Below are positions 22,659 through 30,051 of a stretch of DNA of 64,000 bases, piece after piece (the first letter of the stretch is position 1; each line of letters begins with the position of its first letter). The DNA is from Natrinema marinum. GTDB taxonomy: Archaea > Halobacteriota > Halobacteria > Halobacteriales > Natrialbaceae. A program made the position numbers and the translations under genes. The DNA lies in assembly GCF_024296685.1 (NCBI RefSeq), contig NZ_CP100763.1:2604001-2668000 (forward strand), in the 5' to 3' direction. The notes under the pieces were generated by a model. That model had not been told where the DNA came from, did not search any database, and was given only the letters and a program-made list of their open reading frames with translations.

Positions 22659-24140
22659 ATGAGTCAGGAGGCAGAATCCAACGCCCCGGGGAAGACGTCG
22701 GGGGGACCTGAGACCCGCTCCGAACCCCTGAGCGTAGAAACCGGCCTGGAAGCCCTCCGCTCGAGTTCGGAGTTTCGGGGGCCGGTCGAGCCCCTCGATG
22801 GCGCGGACGCGAACGAACACATCGCGCTGTTCTATGACTCCCCCGACGAGCGGATCGCGGCCACGGTTCCGTTCGTCAGACAGGGGATAGAGCGCGGCGA
22901 ACGGGTGATGTACGTCATCGACGAGCAGTCCGAAGCGGACGTGCTCACGGCACTGCGCGACGGCGGGGTCGATGTCGACGCCGCCACCGATTCCGGGGCG
23001 CTCACGTTCCACTCGGTCGAGGAGACCTACCTCCGGAACGGCGCGTTCGATCCCGACGAGATGCTCGAGTTCTACGCCGAAACGATCGAGGCGACGGCGG
23101 GGGCGTACGAGGGGCTTCGGATCACCGCGGAGACGAACTGGCTCCTCGACGACGGGACGTCGATCGAGGACTTCATGGCCTACGAGAGCCGCGTGAACGA
23201 CCTCTTCGAAGGCGAGGACTGCATCGCGCTCTGCCAGTACGACCGCCCGGCGATGCCGCCGGGAATACTCGCGGACATCGTTCGGACCCACCCCCATCTC
23301 GTCTACGACGGTGCGCTCTGTCACAACTTCTACTACACGCCGCCGCAGGCGTACTTCGGCCCCGACGAGCCCGCTCGCGATGTCGACCGGATGCTGGGAA
23401 CGCTCGTCGACAGGACCGAAGCGAAAGCGGAGCTCGGCGACACCATCGACGAGCTGGCGGAATCGAACGAGCGCCTCAAACGGTTCGCGTACGTCGCCTC
23501 CCACGACCTCCAGGAACCCCTGCGGATGATCTCGAGCTTCCTGCAGTTGCTCGAGAGCCGATACGGGGACGAACTCGACGAGGAGGCGGCGGAGTACATC
23601 GACTTCGCCGTCAACGGAGCCAACCGAATGCAGGAGATGGTCGACGGACTGCTCTCGTACTCGCGGATCGATACGCAGGACGCCGAGTTCCGGCCGGTCG
23701 ACTGTAACGACATCCTCGGGGCCGTGCTTGACGACCTCCGACTGCAGATCGAGGAGACCGACGCCGGGGTCGTCGTCGGCGATCTCCCGACGGTCGTCGG
23801 CGATCCGACCCAGCTCGAGCAGGTGTTTCACAACCTCGTCGCGAACGCGATCAAGTACACCGACGACGGACCGCCCCACGTCGAAATCGACGCGCAGCGA
23901 CGGAGCGATCGCTACGTGTTCTCGGTAGCCGACGAGGGAATCGGTATCGATCCGGCGTACGCGGACCAGATCTTCGAGGTCTTCAATCGCCTCCACTCGA
24001 CCGAGGAGTACCAGGGGACCGGGATCGGGCTGGCGCTGTGTCGAAAGATCGTCGATATCCACGACGGCGACATCTGGGTCGACGCCGAACCCGACGAGGG
24101 GGCGACGTTTTACTTCACGCTCGTCGGAGCCGATCGATGA
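22659..24140 (+). CDS. MEDS-domain sensor histidine kinase
   Basis: The 493-residue protein has an N-terminal MEDS (DcmR-type sensory) domain, about residues 45-225, starting NEHIALFYDSPDERIAATVP, a coiled linker (~235-265), a HisKA domain with phospho-acceptor in YVASHDLQEPLRMISSFLQL and a HATPase_c domain with the N box (NLVANAIKYT), G1 (DEGIGI) and G2 (GTGIGLAL). There is no membrane segment, so it senses a cytoplasmic cue. The 493-aa length and the start at 22659 fit a TATA-like ACTTACC about 30 nt upstream. A receiver gene follows 22 nt later, its probable partner. Confidence 0.9.
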   Translation: MSQEAESNAPGKTSGGPETRSEPLSVETGLEALRSSSEFRGPVEPLDGADANEHIALFYDSPDERIAATVPFVRQGIERGERVMYVIDEQSEADVLTALRDGGVDVDAATDSGALTFHSVEETYLRNGAFDPDEMLEFYAETIEATAGAYEGLRITAETNWLLDDGTSIEDFMAYESRVNDLFEGEDCIALCQYDRPAMPPGILADIVRTHPHLVYDGALCHNFYYTPPQAYFGPDEPARDVDRMLGTLVDRTEAKAELGDTIDELAESNERLKRFAYVASHDLQEPLRMISSFLQLLESRYGDELDEEAAEYIDFAVNGANRMQEMVDGLLSYSRIDTQDAEFRPVDCNDILGAVLDDLRLQIEETDAGVVVGDLPTVVGDPTQLEQVFHNLVANAIKYTDDGPPHVEIDAQRRSDRYVFSVADEGIGIDPAYADQIFEVFNRLHSTEEYQGTGIGLALCRKIVDIHDGDIWVDAEPDEGATFYFTLVGADR

Positions 24141-24162
24141 CGCGTTCGAACGAGAGCAGCCG

Positions 24163-24630
24163 ATGACTCGCGACCACGGCATCGATCCGGCCGACATCTT
24201 GCTGATCGAGGACAACCCCGGCGATATCCACTTGATCAGGGAGGCCCTCGAGAAGGGCAGCACCGACGGTTCGGTGCCCGTCATCACCGACGGGGCGGAG
24301 GCCCTCGACTACGTGGACCGGTGGGACGACGCCGGCTCGGCCCCGGCCGTCGTCGTTCTCGATCTGAACCTGCCGAAGGTAGACGGGAAAACGATCCTCG
24401 AAGCGATCAGGGCCGATCCGGCGCTGCGATCCGTTCCGGTGGTCGTCTTCTCGAGTTCGGAGTCGGCGGAGGATATCCGCGAAACGAACCATCGAGGAGC
24501 GGACGGCTATCACGTCAAGCCGGTCGACCCGAACGAATACATCGCGCTCGTGCGGGCGATCGCGGCGTCGGTCTCCGATACCGGACGACCGCCGCCGGGA
24601 GCGTATTCGACGACTGATCCGATCGAGTAG
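24163..24630 (+). CDS. Stand-alone response-regulator receiver protein
   Basis: The 155-residue receiver has the acidic pair in LLIEDNPGD (~14-22), phosphoacceptor Asp in VVVLDLNLPKVDG (~62), Thr/Ser in VVVFSSSES (~93) and Lys in YHVKPVDP (~114). This is the Rcp1-like type common beside phytochrome-like and MEDS kinases; no output domain is attached, so it would act by protein contact or as a phosphotransfer sink. It follows the MEDS kinase with a 22-nt gap on the same strand, suggesting one operon. Confidence 0.9.
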   Translation: MTRDHGIDPADILLIEDNPGDIHLIREALEKGSTDGSVPVITDGAEALDYVDRWDDAGSAPAVVVLDLNLPKVDGKTILEAIRADPALRSVPVVVFSSSESAEDIRETNHRGADGYHVKPVDPNEYIALVRAIAASVSDTGRPPPGAYSTTDPIE

Positions 24631-24687
24631 CCCCGCGCCATCACCGCTTGCCGAACCTATACCGGTCAGGCGTCCGTACGAACGCCC

Positions 24688-25707
24688 ATGCAGCGCAGGC
24701 GCGATCCGATCGAGCGAGCCGAGGAGCGAAACGGCGACGGATCGACGGATCTCTACGATATCTCGACGTGGGAGGCGCGATCAGCCGTCGATCTGCTCGC
24801 GTACACGCTCTACAACGCCGTCAGCTACGGGTTTCGAGCGCTCGTCTTGCTGATCGCGCTCGCGATCACGCTCGTGTTGCTCGTCTCGCCGGCCGCGGTC
24901 GTCCTCGAGGACCCGTTCGTCGCCTTCTTCTTCGGGCTCTCGGTCGTGCCCGCGGCGTTGCTCGCGGGGTATATCTGGTACGCCGATATCACCACGAGCG
25001 AGCCGCTCTCGCTGCTCGTCGTGACGTTCCTGCTCTCGGTACTGTTCGCGACGTTCGCGGCGGTCGTCAACTCGGTCAGTTCGGCACTGCTCGGCATCGG
25101 CGGCACCGCGCTCTTCTTCTACCTGATCGTCGGCCCCGTCGAGGAGACGGTGAAACTGCTCGCCGTCTACGTCTTCGCCTACCAGAAGGACAGTTTCGAC
25201 GCCGTCATCGACGGCGCGGTCTACGGGGCCGTCGCGGGACTGGGCTTCGCGGCCATCGAGAACGCGCTTTACATCAGTCGCGTCATCGGCGAGGCGAGCC
25301 CCACGGCCAACATCCTCGTCACCGCGAGCGGGATCACGACCGTTCGGGCGCTGGCCGGCCCCGGTCACGTCATCTACTCGGCGATCGCGGGCTACTACCT
25401 CGGGCTGGCGAAGTTCAACCCCGACGACGCCGGCCCGATCGTCCTCAAAGGACTACTCGTCGCGGCGTTCGTCCACGGCACGTACAACGTCACGGTCGGT
25501 ATCGTCCCGAGCGCCGTCGCGAACGCCGTCCCCGTGATCGGCTACGGCGTCGCGTTCGTCGGCTACGTGATCGTCTACGACGCCGCGATCGGCTACTACC
25601 TCTACCGGAAGCTCTCGCGGTACCGACGGACGTACCGCGCGGTCAGGGGCAACACCGAAAGCGTCTCGCGACCGGAGCTGACGGAGTTCGACCCGCCACA
25701 GCGCTAG
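24688..25707 (+). CDS. PrsW-like intramembrane metalloprotease family protein
   Basis: The 339-residue polytopic protein has about eight hydrophobic segments between residues 35 and 310. PrsW/CPBP-like motifs are present: EETVKLLAVYVFAYQ (the EExxK element, E152/E153), FAAIENALYI (~190), HVIYSAIAGYY (~230) and FVHGTYN (~270). Bacterial PrsW cleaves an anti-sigma factor; archaeal substrates are unknown. The polar N-terminal 30 residues and the basic C-terminal tail (RKLSRYRRTYRAV) are cytoplasmic by charge. It converges with riboflavin synthase, two nt after its stop. Confidence 0.85.
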   Translation: MQRRRDPIERAEERNGDGSTDLYDISTWEARSAVDLLAYTLYNAVSYGFRALVLLIALAITLVLLVSPAAVVLEDPFVAFFFGLSVVPAALLAGYIWYADITTSEPLSLLVVTFLLSVLFATFAAVVNSVSSALLGIGGTALFFYLIVGPVEETVKLLAVYVFAYQKDSFDAVIDGAVYGAVAGLGFAAIENALYISRVIGEASPTANILVTASGITTVRALAGPGHVIYSAIAGYYLGLAKFNPDDAGPIVLKGLLVAAFVHGTYNVTVGIVPSAVANAVPVIGYGVAFVGYVIVYDAAIGYYLYRKLSRYRRTYRAVRGNTESVSRPELTEFDPPQR

Positions 25708-25709
25708 AC

Positions 25710-26318
25710 TCAGTCCTCGAAGCGCGCCTCGAGCAGCCGTTCGACGTACTTCGCGAGCACGTCGACCTCGAGGTGGACCGGGTCGCCGGGCTCTTTTTCC
25801 GAGAGCGTGGTCAGCCGGTAGGTCGTCGGGATGATCGCGACGGTCACCCGGCCGCGCTCGGTATCCAGCTCGGCGACGGTCAGGCTGATGCCGTCGAGCG
25901 TGATCGAGCCCTTCTCGACGACGTAGCGGCCATACCCCTCGGGGAGTTCGAACTCGAAGAACCAGTCTTCGTCCACGGCCTCGATGTCCGTGACGGTCGC
26001 GACCGCGTCGACGTGGCCCTGCACGACGTGGCCGTCGAAGCGGCCGTCGGCCGGCATCGCCCGCTCGACGTTGACCGCGTCGCCCGTCTCGAGGTCGCCC
26101 AGATAAGTCCGGTCGACGGTCTCACTCGCCAGGAAGACCTCGAACCACTCGCCTTCCGCGTACCGCTCGACGGTGAGACACGCACCGCTGACGCTGATGC
26201 TCTGGCCGTGTTCGAGCCCCGTCGCGACCTCGTCGGCGCCGATCCGCAGCCGGAGGCCGTCGTCGGTCCGCTCTCGAGCGACGATCTCGCCGATCTCCTC
26301 GACGATCCCCGTGAACAT
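25710..26318 (-). CDS. ribE: Riboflavin synthase (alpha-subunit type)
   Basis: This 202-residue enzyme dismutates two 6,7-dimethyl-8-ribityllumazine molecules to riboflavin. It shows two lumazine-binding barrel repeats: MFTGIVEEIGEI with SISVSGACLTV (residues 1-95) and FDGHVVQGHVDAVATV with SITLDGISLTV (96-190). The GACLTV/GISLTV pair is diagnostic of the bacterial-type trimeric enzyme, which haloarchaea use rather than the methanogen RibC type. The gene stands alone here, convergent with the PrsW-like gene; other rib genes are not in view. Confidence 0.92.
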   Translation of the reverse strand: MFTGIVEEIGEIVARERTDDGLRLRIGADEVATGLEHGQSISVSGACLTVERYAEGEWFEVFLASETVDRTYLGDLETGDAVNVERAMPADGRFDGHVVQGHVDAVATVTDIEAVDEDWFFEFELPEGYGRYVVEKGSITLDGISLTVAELDTERGRVTVAIIPTTYRLTTLSEKEPGDPVHLEVDVLAKYVERLLEARFED

Positions 26319-26363
26319 ACCTACAGGTGGCGGGCGACGGGGGAAAGCCGTTCCGGGTCGAGT

Positions 26364-28271
26364 CTAGGTGTCGACCGCGAACGACTCGTCGTAGGCCGCG
26401 GTGTGAACTCCGGTGAATTCGAAGCGCGCGCCGCCGCTCTCGCTCTCGCCCACGTCGACCTCCCATCCGTGGGCCTGTGCGATCTCGAGGACGATGTTCA
26501 GCCCCAGTCCCGTCCCGGTTTCGTCAGTCGTCCACCCCGGCTCGAGCACGTGATCGCGTTCGCCGGGCGGAATGCCGGGGCCGTCGTCGGCGACGTAGAA
26601 GCCGTCCTCGGTGACGCCGAGAGAGACGGTCACCGTCTCTCCGCCGTGTTCGACGGCGTCCCGACGAGCCTGCGAGTCAGGGCTCGTCGAACCGTGTTCG
26701 ACGGCGTTGCGAAACAGGTTCTCGAACAGGTTTCGAATCCGCGTCGAGTCGGCATAGAAGAGGCCGGCGGAGTCGACGCGGAGCGACGCGCCCGCGGTCG
26801 CGACGTTGGCCCAGCACTCCTCGACGACGGCGTCGAACTCGAGAGCCTCGACCGCGTCGACCTCGTATCCGCTCCGAACCATCGTCAGCACGTCGTCGAT
26901 GATCCCCGCCATCCGATCGAGCGTGTGCTCGAGTTCGTCGGCCGGTTCGGCGTCGCTCCCCTCGAGTAAGGCGTAGGCCACGTTGAGCGGGTTCCGAAGG
27001 TCGTGTGCCAGAATGCTCGCGAACTCGTCCAGTCGTTCGTTCTGGCGCTCGAGTTCGCGTTCGTGGGCGAGCCGGTTGAGCGCGATTTCGGCGTTCAGCG
27101 ACAGGATCGAGGCGAGTTCGTCGTCCGACCGATCGAACGCGCCGACCGCCGGATCGACGATGCTGATGACGCCGTGGTCGCCCATCGGAAGGTAGAGCGC
27201 AGAGCGCGCGTCCCCGCGGTCGTGACCGTCGTCGAGCTCGCGAACGTCGTCGTACCGGAGGAGGTCGCCGCTCTCGTAGGCGCGACTCACCGGGCTCTCG
27301 CCGTCGATCCGGTACTCCGGTCGGCCGCCCATCGTCGCCTGGGCCCGCTCGGTGACGGCGACGGGGCACAGCCGCGGTTCGTCGTCGACGAGTCGAACGA
27401 CGTTGCTCCGGTAGTCGAGAATCGTGTTGGCCGCGTCGGCGACGAGCCCTGCGATCTCCTCGCGGTCGTCCGCTCGCATCAACCGGCGCGTCGCCTCGTG
27501 GAGCGCCCGAAGCTGGCGCTCGTACTCCTTTCGGGCTGTCACGTCACGGAAGACGCCCGCGATCAGCCGTCGGTCCTGTCGGTCGAACACCTGGGCGTTG
27601 ATTTCGACCGGGACCCGATCGCCGCCGCTGGTTTCGACGTAGATATCCGCCCCGTCAGGGAACTGGCTCAGAATCGCCTGATCGGTCGCGATGTGTGTCT
27701 CAAAGAGCCCCCGATAGCGGTCTCCCTCTCCCGACGGATGGAGCATCGACTGGCGCTTCCCGACGAGTTCGTCCGGATCGTAGCCCAACAGGTCCGTGAC
27801 GTGTTCGTTCGCCTCGACAATCTCGCCGGTCGTCGCGTCCGCGACGACGACCGCGTCCGGAACCGCCTCGAGGATCGTCTGGTACTTCGTCCGCAGCGCC
27901 TGCTGCTCGCTGATGTCCCGAACCGCCGCCATGAACTCGAGCCCGCACTCGCTTTGGATCGGACTCAGACTGATGTCGATGGGGACGAGCGAGCCGTCCT
28001 TGCAGCGCCCCGAGAGATCGAGGTTCGCGCCCATCGGCCGCGTCTCGGGATCCTCGATGTACGCGTCTCGCTGGGCGACGTGGGCGCTCCGAGACGGTTT
28101 CGGGATGAGGATCTCGATCGGCTCGCCGACGAGTTCGTCCGGGCGGTAACCGAACAGATCCGTGACGCGCGCGTTCGCGTAGGTGATTCGGCCGTCGCCA
28201 TCGACGAGGACGATCGCGTCGGGCGACGCTTCGCAGATCGCTTCGTATCGGTGTCGGCGTTGATCAGGCAT
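26364..28271 (-). CDS. PAS-PAS-GAF sensor histidine kinase
   Basis: The 635-residue cytoplasmic kinase has two PAS domains (about 5-120 with SPDAIVLVDGDGRITYANAR, and 125-250 with VPDAVVVADATTGEIVEANE), a GAF-like domain (~265-415), HisKA with the His in ILAHDLRNPLNVAYALL and HATPase_c with DDGPGIPPGE and GTGLGLNIV. No membrane segment or receiver is present. I chose the ATG at 28271 (MPDQRRHRYEAICEA) over one 16 codons upstream because the PAS begins at once. The N-box region carries a 16-residue insertion listed separately. No partner regulator is adjacent. Confidence 0.88.
   Translation of the reverse strand: MPDQRRHRYEAICEASPDAIVLVDGDGRITYANARVTDLFGYRPDELVGEPIEILIPKPSRSAHVAQRDAYIEDPETRPMGANLDLSGRCKDGSLVPIDISLSPIQSECGLEFMAAVRDISEQQALRTKYQTILEAVPDAVVVADATTGEIVEANEHVTDLLGYDPDELVGKRQSMLHPSGEGDRYRGLFETHIATDQAILSQFPDGADIYVETSGGDRVPVEINAQVFDRQDRRLIAGVFRDVTARKEYERQLRALHEATRRLMRADDREEIAGLVADAANTILDYRSNVVRLVDDEPRLCPVAVTERAQATMGGRPEYRIDGESPVSRAYESGDLLRYDDVRELDDGHDRGDARSALYLPMGDHGVISIVDPAVGAFDRSDDELASILSLNAEIALNRLAHERELERQNERLDEFASILAHDLRNPLNVAYALLEGSDAEPADELEHTLDRMAGIIDDVLTMVRSGYEVDAVEALEFDAVVEECWANVATAGASLRVDSAGLFYADSTRIRNLFENLFRNAVEHGSTSPDSQARRDAVEHGGETVTVSLGVTEDGFYVADDGPGIPPGERDHVLEPGWTTDETGTGLGLNIVLEIAQAHGWEVDVGESESGGARFEFTGVHTAAYDESFAVDT
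26644..26707. repeat. 48-nt in-frame palindromic insertion with 16-bp direct repeats
   Basis: A perfect 16-bp direct repeat (CCGTGTTCGACGGCGT) lies at 26644-26659 and 26692-26707, offset exactly 48 nt. Between them CGACGAGCC (26662-26670) and GGCTCGTCG (26681-26689) form a 9-bp inverted repeat with a 10-nt loop. The unit adds 16 codons to the kinase, making EHG-STSPDSQARRDAVEHG-G where the two other long kinases in the window read straight through (NAVDHGG, NAIEHGG). It behaves like a small mobile palindrome tolerated in coding sequence. Confidence 0.75.
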
Positions 28272-28537
28272 GTGGTCCGGGCAGTTCGATACCGAACCAC
28301 GGTGCGCAACGGGTTTCAAGCTTTGAGTAATGGATCCGTAACGTCCGTCAGAAATGAATCGGTCGCGACCGTTTCGCCGAGAAATCGGCGGTCCGCCATG
28401 GAATACAACATGATCATAGATTGATGAGATCGGCGAAGCGGGAGATCGACTCGAAGGCCTCGTCCGAGGCGGGGTCGAGACCGCCGCATCGGTCGGTCCC
28501 GTCGTCCTTTTGTCGGTACCCGCCCTATCCCAGCCCG

Positions 28538-28792
28538 ATGGCCGGTATCATCGACACGATCAAGCTCGCGGGAACCCTCGTCCTCGCGCTCCCCGCCGGA
28601 CTCGCCGGGCTCGACTTCCTGCTCCTTCGCGGGCAGACGGCCGTCGGCGTGGCACTGCTCGCGCTCGCGGTTGGGCTCGTCGCCATCCAACACTGGCTCA
28701 CGCTTCCGACGGACATCCCCGAACTGTTGGCCAAACGGGTCGTCGGGACGGTCGCGAAAGAGTCCGAGACCGACCCGGACGACGACCGGTAA
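28538..28792 (+). CDS. Small two-TM membrane protein (DUF7533-like)
   Basis: The 84-residue product starts MAGIIDTIKLAGTLVLALPA and has two hydrophobic helices (~8-26 and ~31-48), then a soluble tail with HWLTLPTDIPELLAKRVVGT and an acidic end. It matches the haloarchaeal DUF7533 pattern as I recall it; the role is unknown. The start at 28538 sits just before the first helix and is favoured over a longer, Arg/Ser/Pro-rich extension. It lies divergent from the PAS-GAF kinase. Confidence 0.72.
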   Translation: MAGIIDTIKLAGTLVLALPAGLAGLDFLLLRGQTAVGVALLALAVGLVAIQHWLTLPTDIPELLAKRVVGTVAKESETDPDDDR

Positions 28793-28863
28793 CCAGGGCC
28801 GGCACTCGAGCCGAAGATCCGGCAGTGCCGTCGGTTCGAGTCGAACCGAAATCGAAAAGCGCG

Positions 28864-30051
28864 CTACTCCTCGAGCAGCGCCGCCGGCTCGAGAGACTGC
28901 GACGGGGCCGCGAGCCACTCGGGGCGTTCGCCCTCGTCGTTGACCGCGACGATGTCGGCGATCCGGAGCCAGCGATCGTCGTCGACGCGCGCGGCCACGT
29001 CGAAGCGCGCCACGGTTCCAGCCGCTACCGTGGCGCCGCCGTCGATCGGTCGCTCGCTCGGCTCGAGGCCGACGCCGGCGACCCGCGTCTCGATCGCGTC
29101 GCCGTCGCCGAAGCCGAACGAGCGAACTTCGGCCTCGAGGTCGGCCGCGACGGCGGTCACCGACTCCGGGCCGGCTGTCAGCATCGACCGCGCGGAGCGA
29201 AACGACTGGGTGACCGCGACGTGCACCCGGCGCTCCCGTCCGCCGTCGCTGTCGACCACGAGCGTCCGGACGAGACCGCCGTAGTACCCCGCCGGCTCTC
29301 GCGGTGTCACCTCGAGAACGATCGGCTCGCCGGGCCGGAGCGGAGTATCGTCGGGTTCGACGCTAGAGCGTGGGTTGACGGACGTGTTGCCGTCGGGGAA
29401 CGCGCCCGCGGCGACGACGGCCGCGTCGATTTCGGTGCGCAGTTGGGCCGGCGTCAGGGGCTCGAGATCGGCGTCGCTGGCTGCTCCGCCGTCACCGGGA
29501 ATCGCGAGCCGTCCGTCGACGACCGCCGCGTCGGCCAGCAACGATGCGGCCCGCCGGATGCCGGCGCTGGCGGCCCGCTGGGCGGCCGCGATGCGTTCGC
29601 GCTCGCCGCCCGTCGTCGTCGCTCGCGCCCGCTCGACGGCGTCCGTCGAGGCGAGATCGAATCCTGCGTTCTCGAGGTACAGCGCCGCGTCGTGTGGAAT
29701 CCGTGCCGGCGCGAGGACGGTCCCCTCGCGGCCGCGGTCCGCGAGGGCGGCGGCGAGACGGTCGGCGGGGTGGCCATCCGACTCGTCGGCCGCCGAACGC
29801 ACGAGCCACTCCCGGTCGACGCCGTCGTAGGCGATGGCGGTGGGCCCAGCCGAGGGCGTCGGCCCGTTCGCGAGCGTCGAACCGCAGTACCGAATCGCCG
29901 GATCGCGGTCGGTGCCGACGTGAACGAACGCGGTGGCTTCGTTGTCCTCGAGGGCGGCCGAGAGAACGCCAGCCGCGCGGTCGCGGCGCTCGCGGACGAG
30001 ATCGCCGTCGGTATCGACGGCCCCGCTCTCGCGATCGGACCGACCGGTCAC
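28864..30051 (-). CDS. M24-peptidase-fold protein, probable pseudoenzyme
   Basis: The 395-residue protein starts at a GTG (30051) that overlaps the helicase stop as GTGA, implying translational coupling. The C-terminal part (about 200-395) resembles the creatinase/M24 pita-bread fold: a helix ERERIAAAQRAASAGIRRAA, then LRPGEPIVLEVTPREPAGYY and GGLVRTLVVDSDGGRERR. The two metal-binding Asp positions of M24 (VxxDxG and YxxDxxRT) read VLEVTP and YGGLVRT, so metal is unlikely to bind. An Xaa-Pro dipeptidase call would be unsafe. Its tie to the helicase suggests a partner or regulatory role. Confidence 0.7.
   Translation of the reverse strand: MTGRSDRESGAVDTDGDLVRERRDRAAGVLSAALEDNEATAFVHVGTDRDPAIRYCGSTLANGPTPSAGPTAIAYDGVDREWLVRSAADESDGHPADRLAAALADRGREGTVLAPARIPHDAALYLENAGFDLASTDAVERARATTTGGERERIAAAQRAASAGIRRAASLLADAAVVDGRLAIPGDGGAASDADLEPLTPAQLRTEIDAAVVAAGAFPDGNTSVNPRSSVEPDDTPLRPGEPIVLEVTPREPAGYYGGLVRTLVVDSDGGRERRVHVAVTQSFRSARSMLTAGPESVTAVAADLEAEVRSFGFGDGDAIETRVAGVGLEPSERPIDGGATVAAGTVARFDVAARVDDDRWLRIADIVAVNDEGERPEWLAAPSQSLEPAALLEE

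Noticed and set aside
24648-26969. A 773-codon open frame on the plus strand
   Set aside because: It runs over the PrsW-like gene in another frame and antisense to ribE and the kinase, which have clear family motifs. Its own translation is Arg-rich and lacks any motif.
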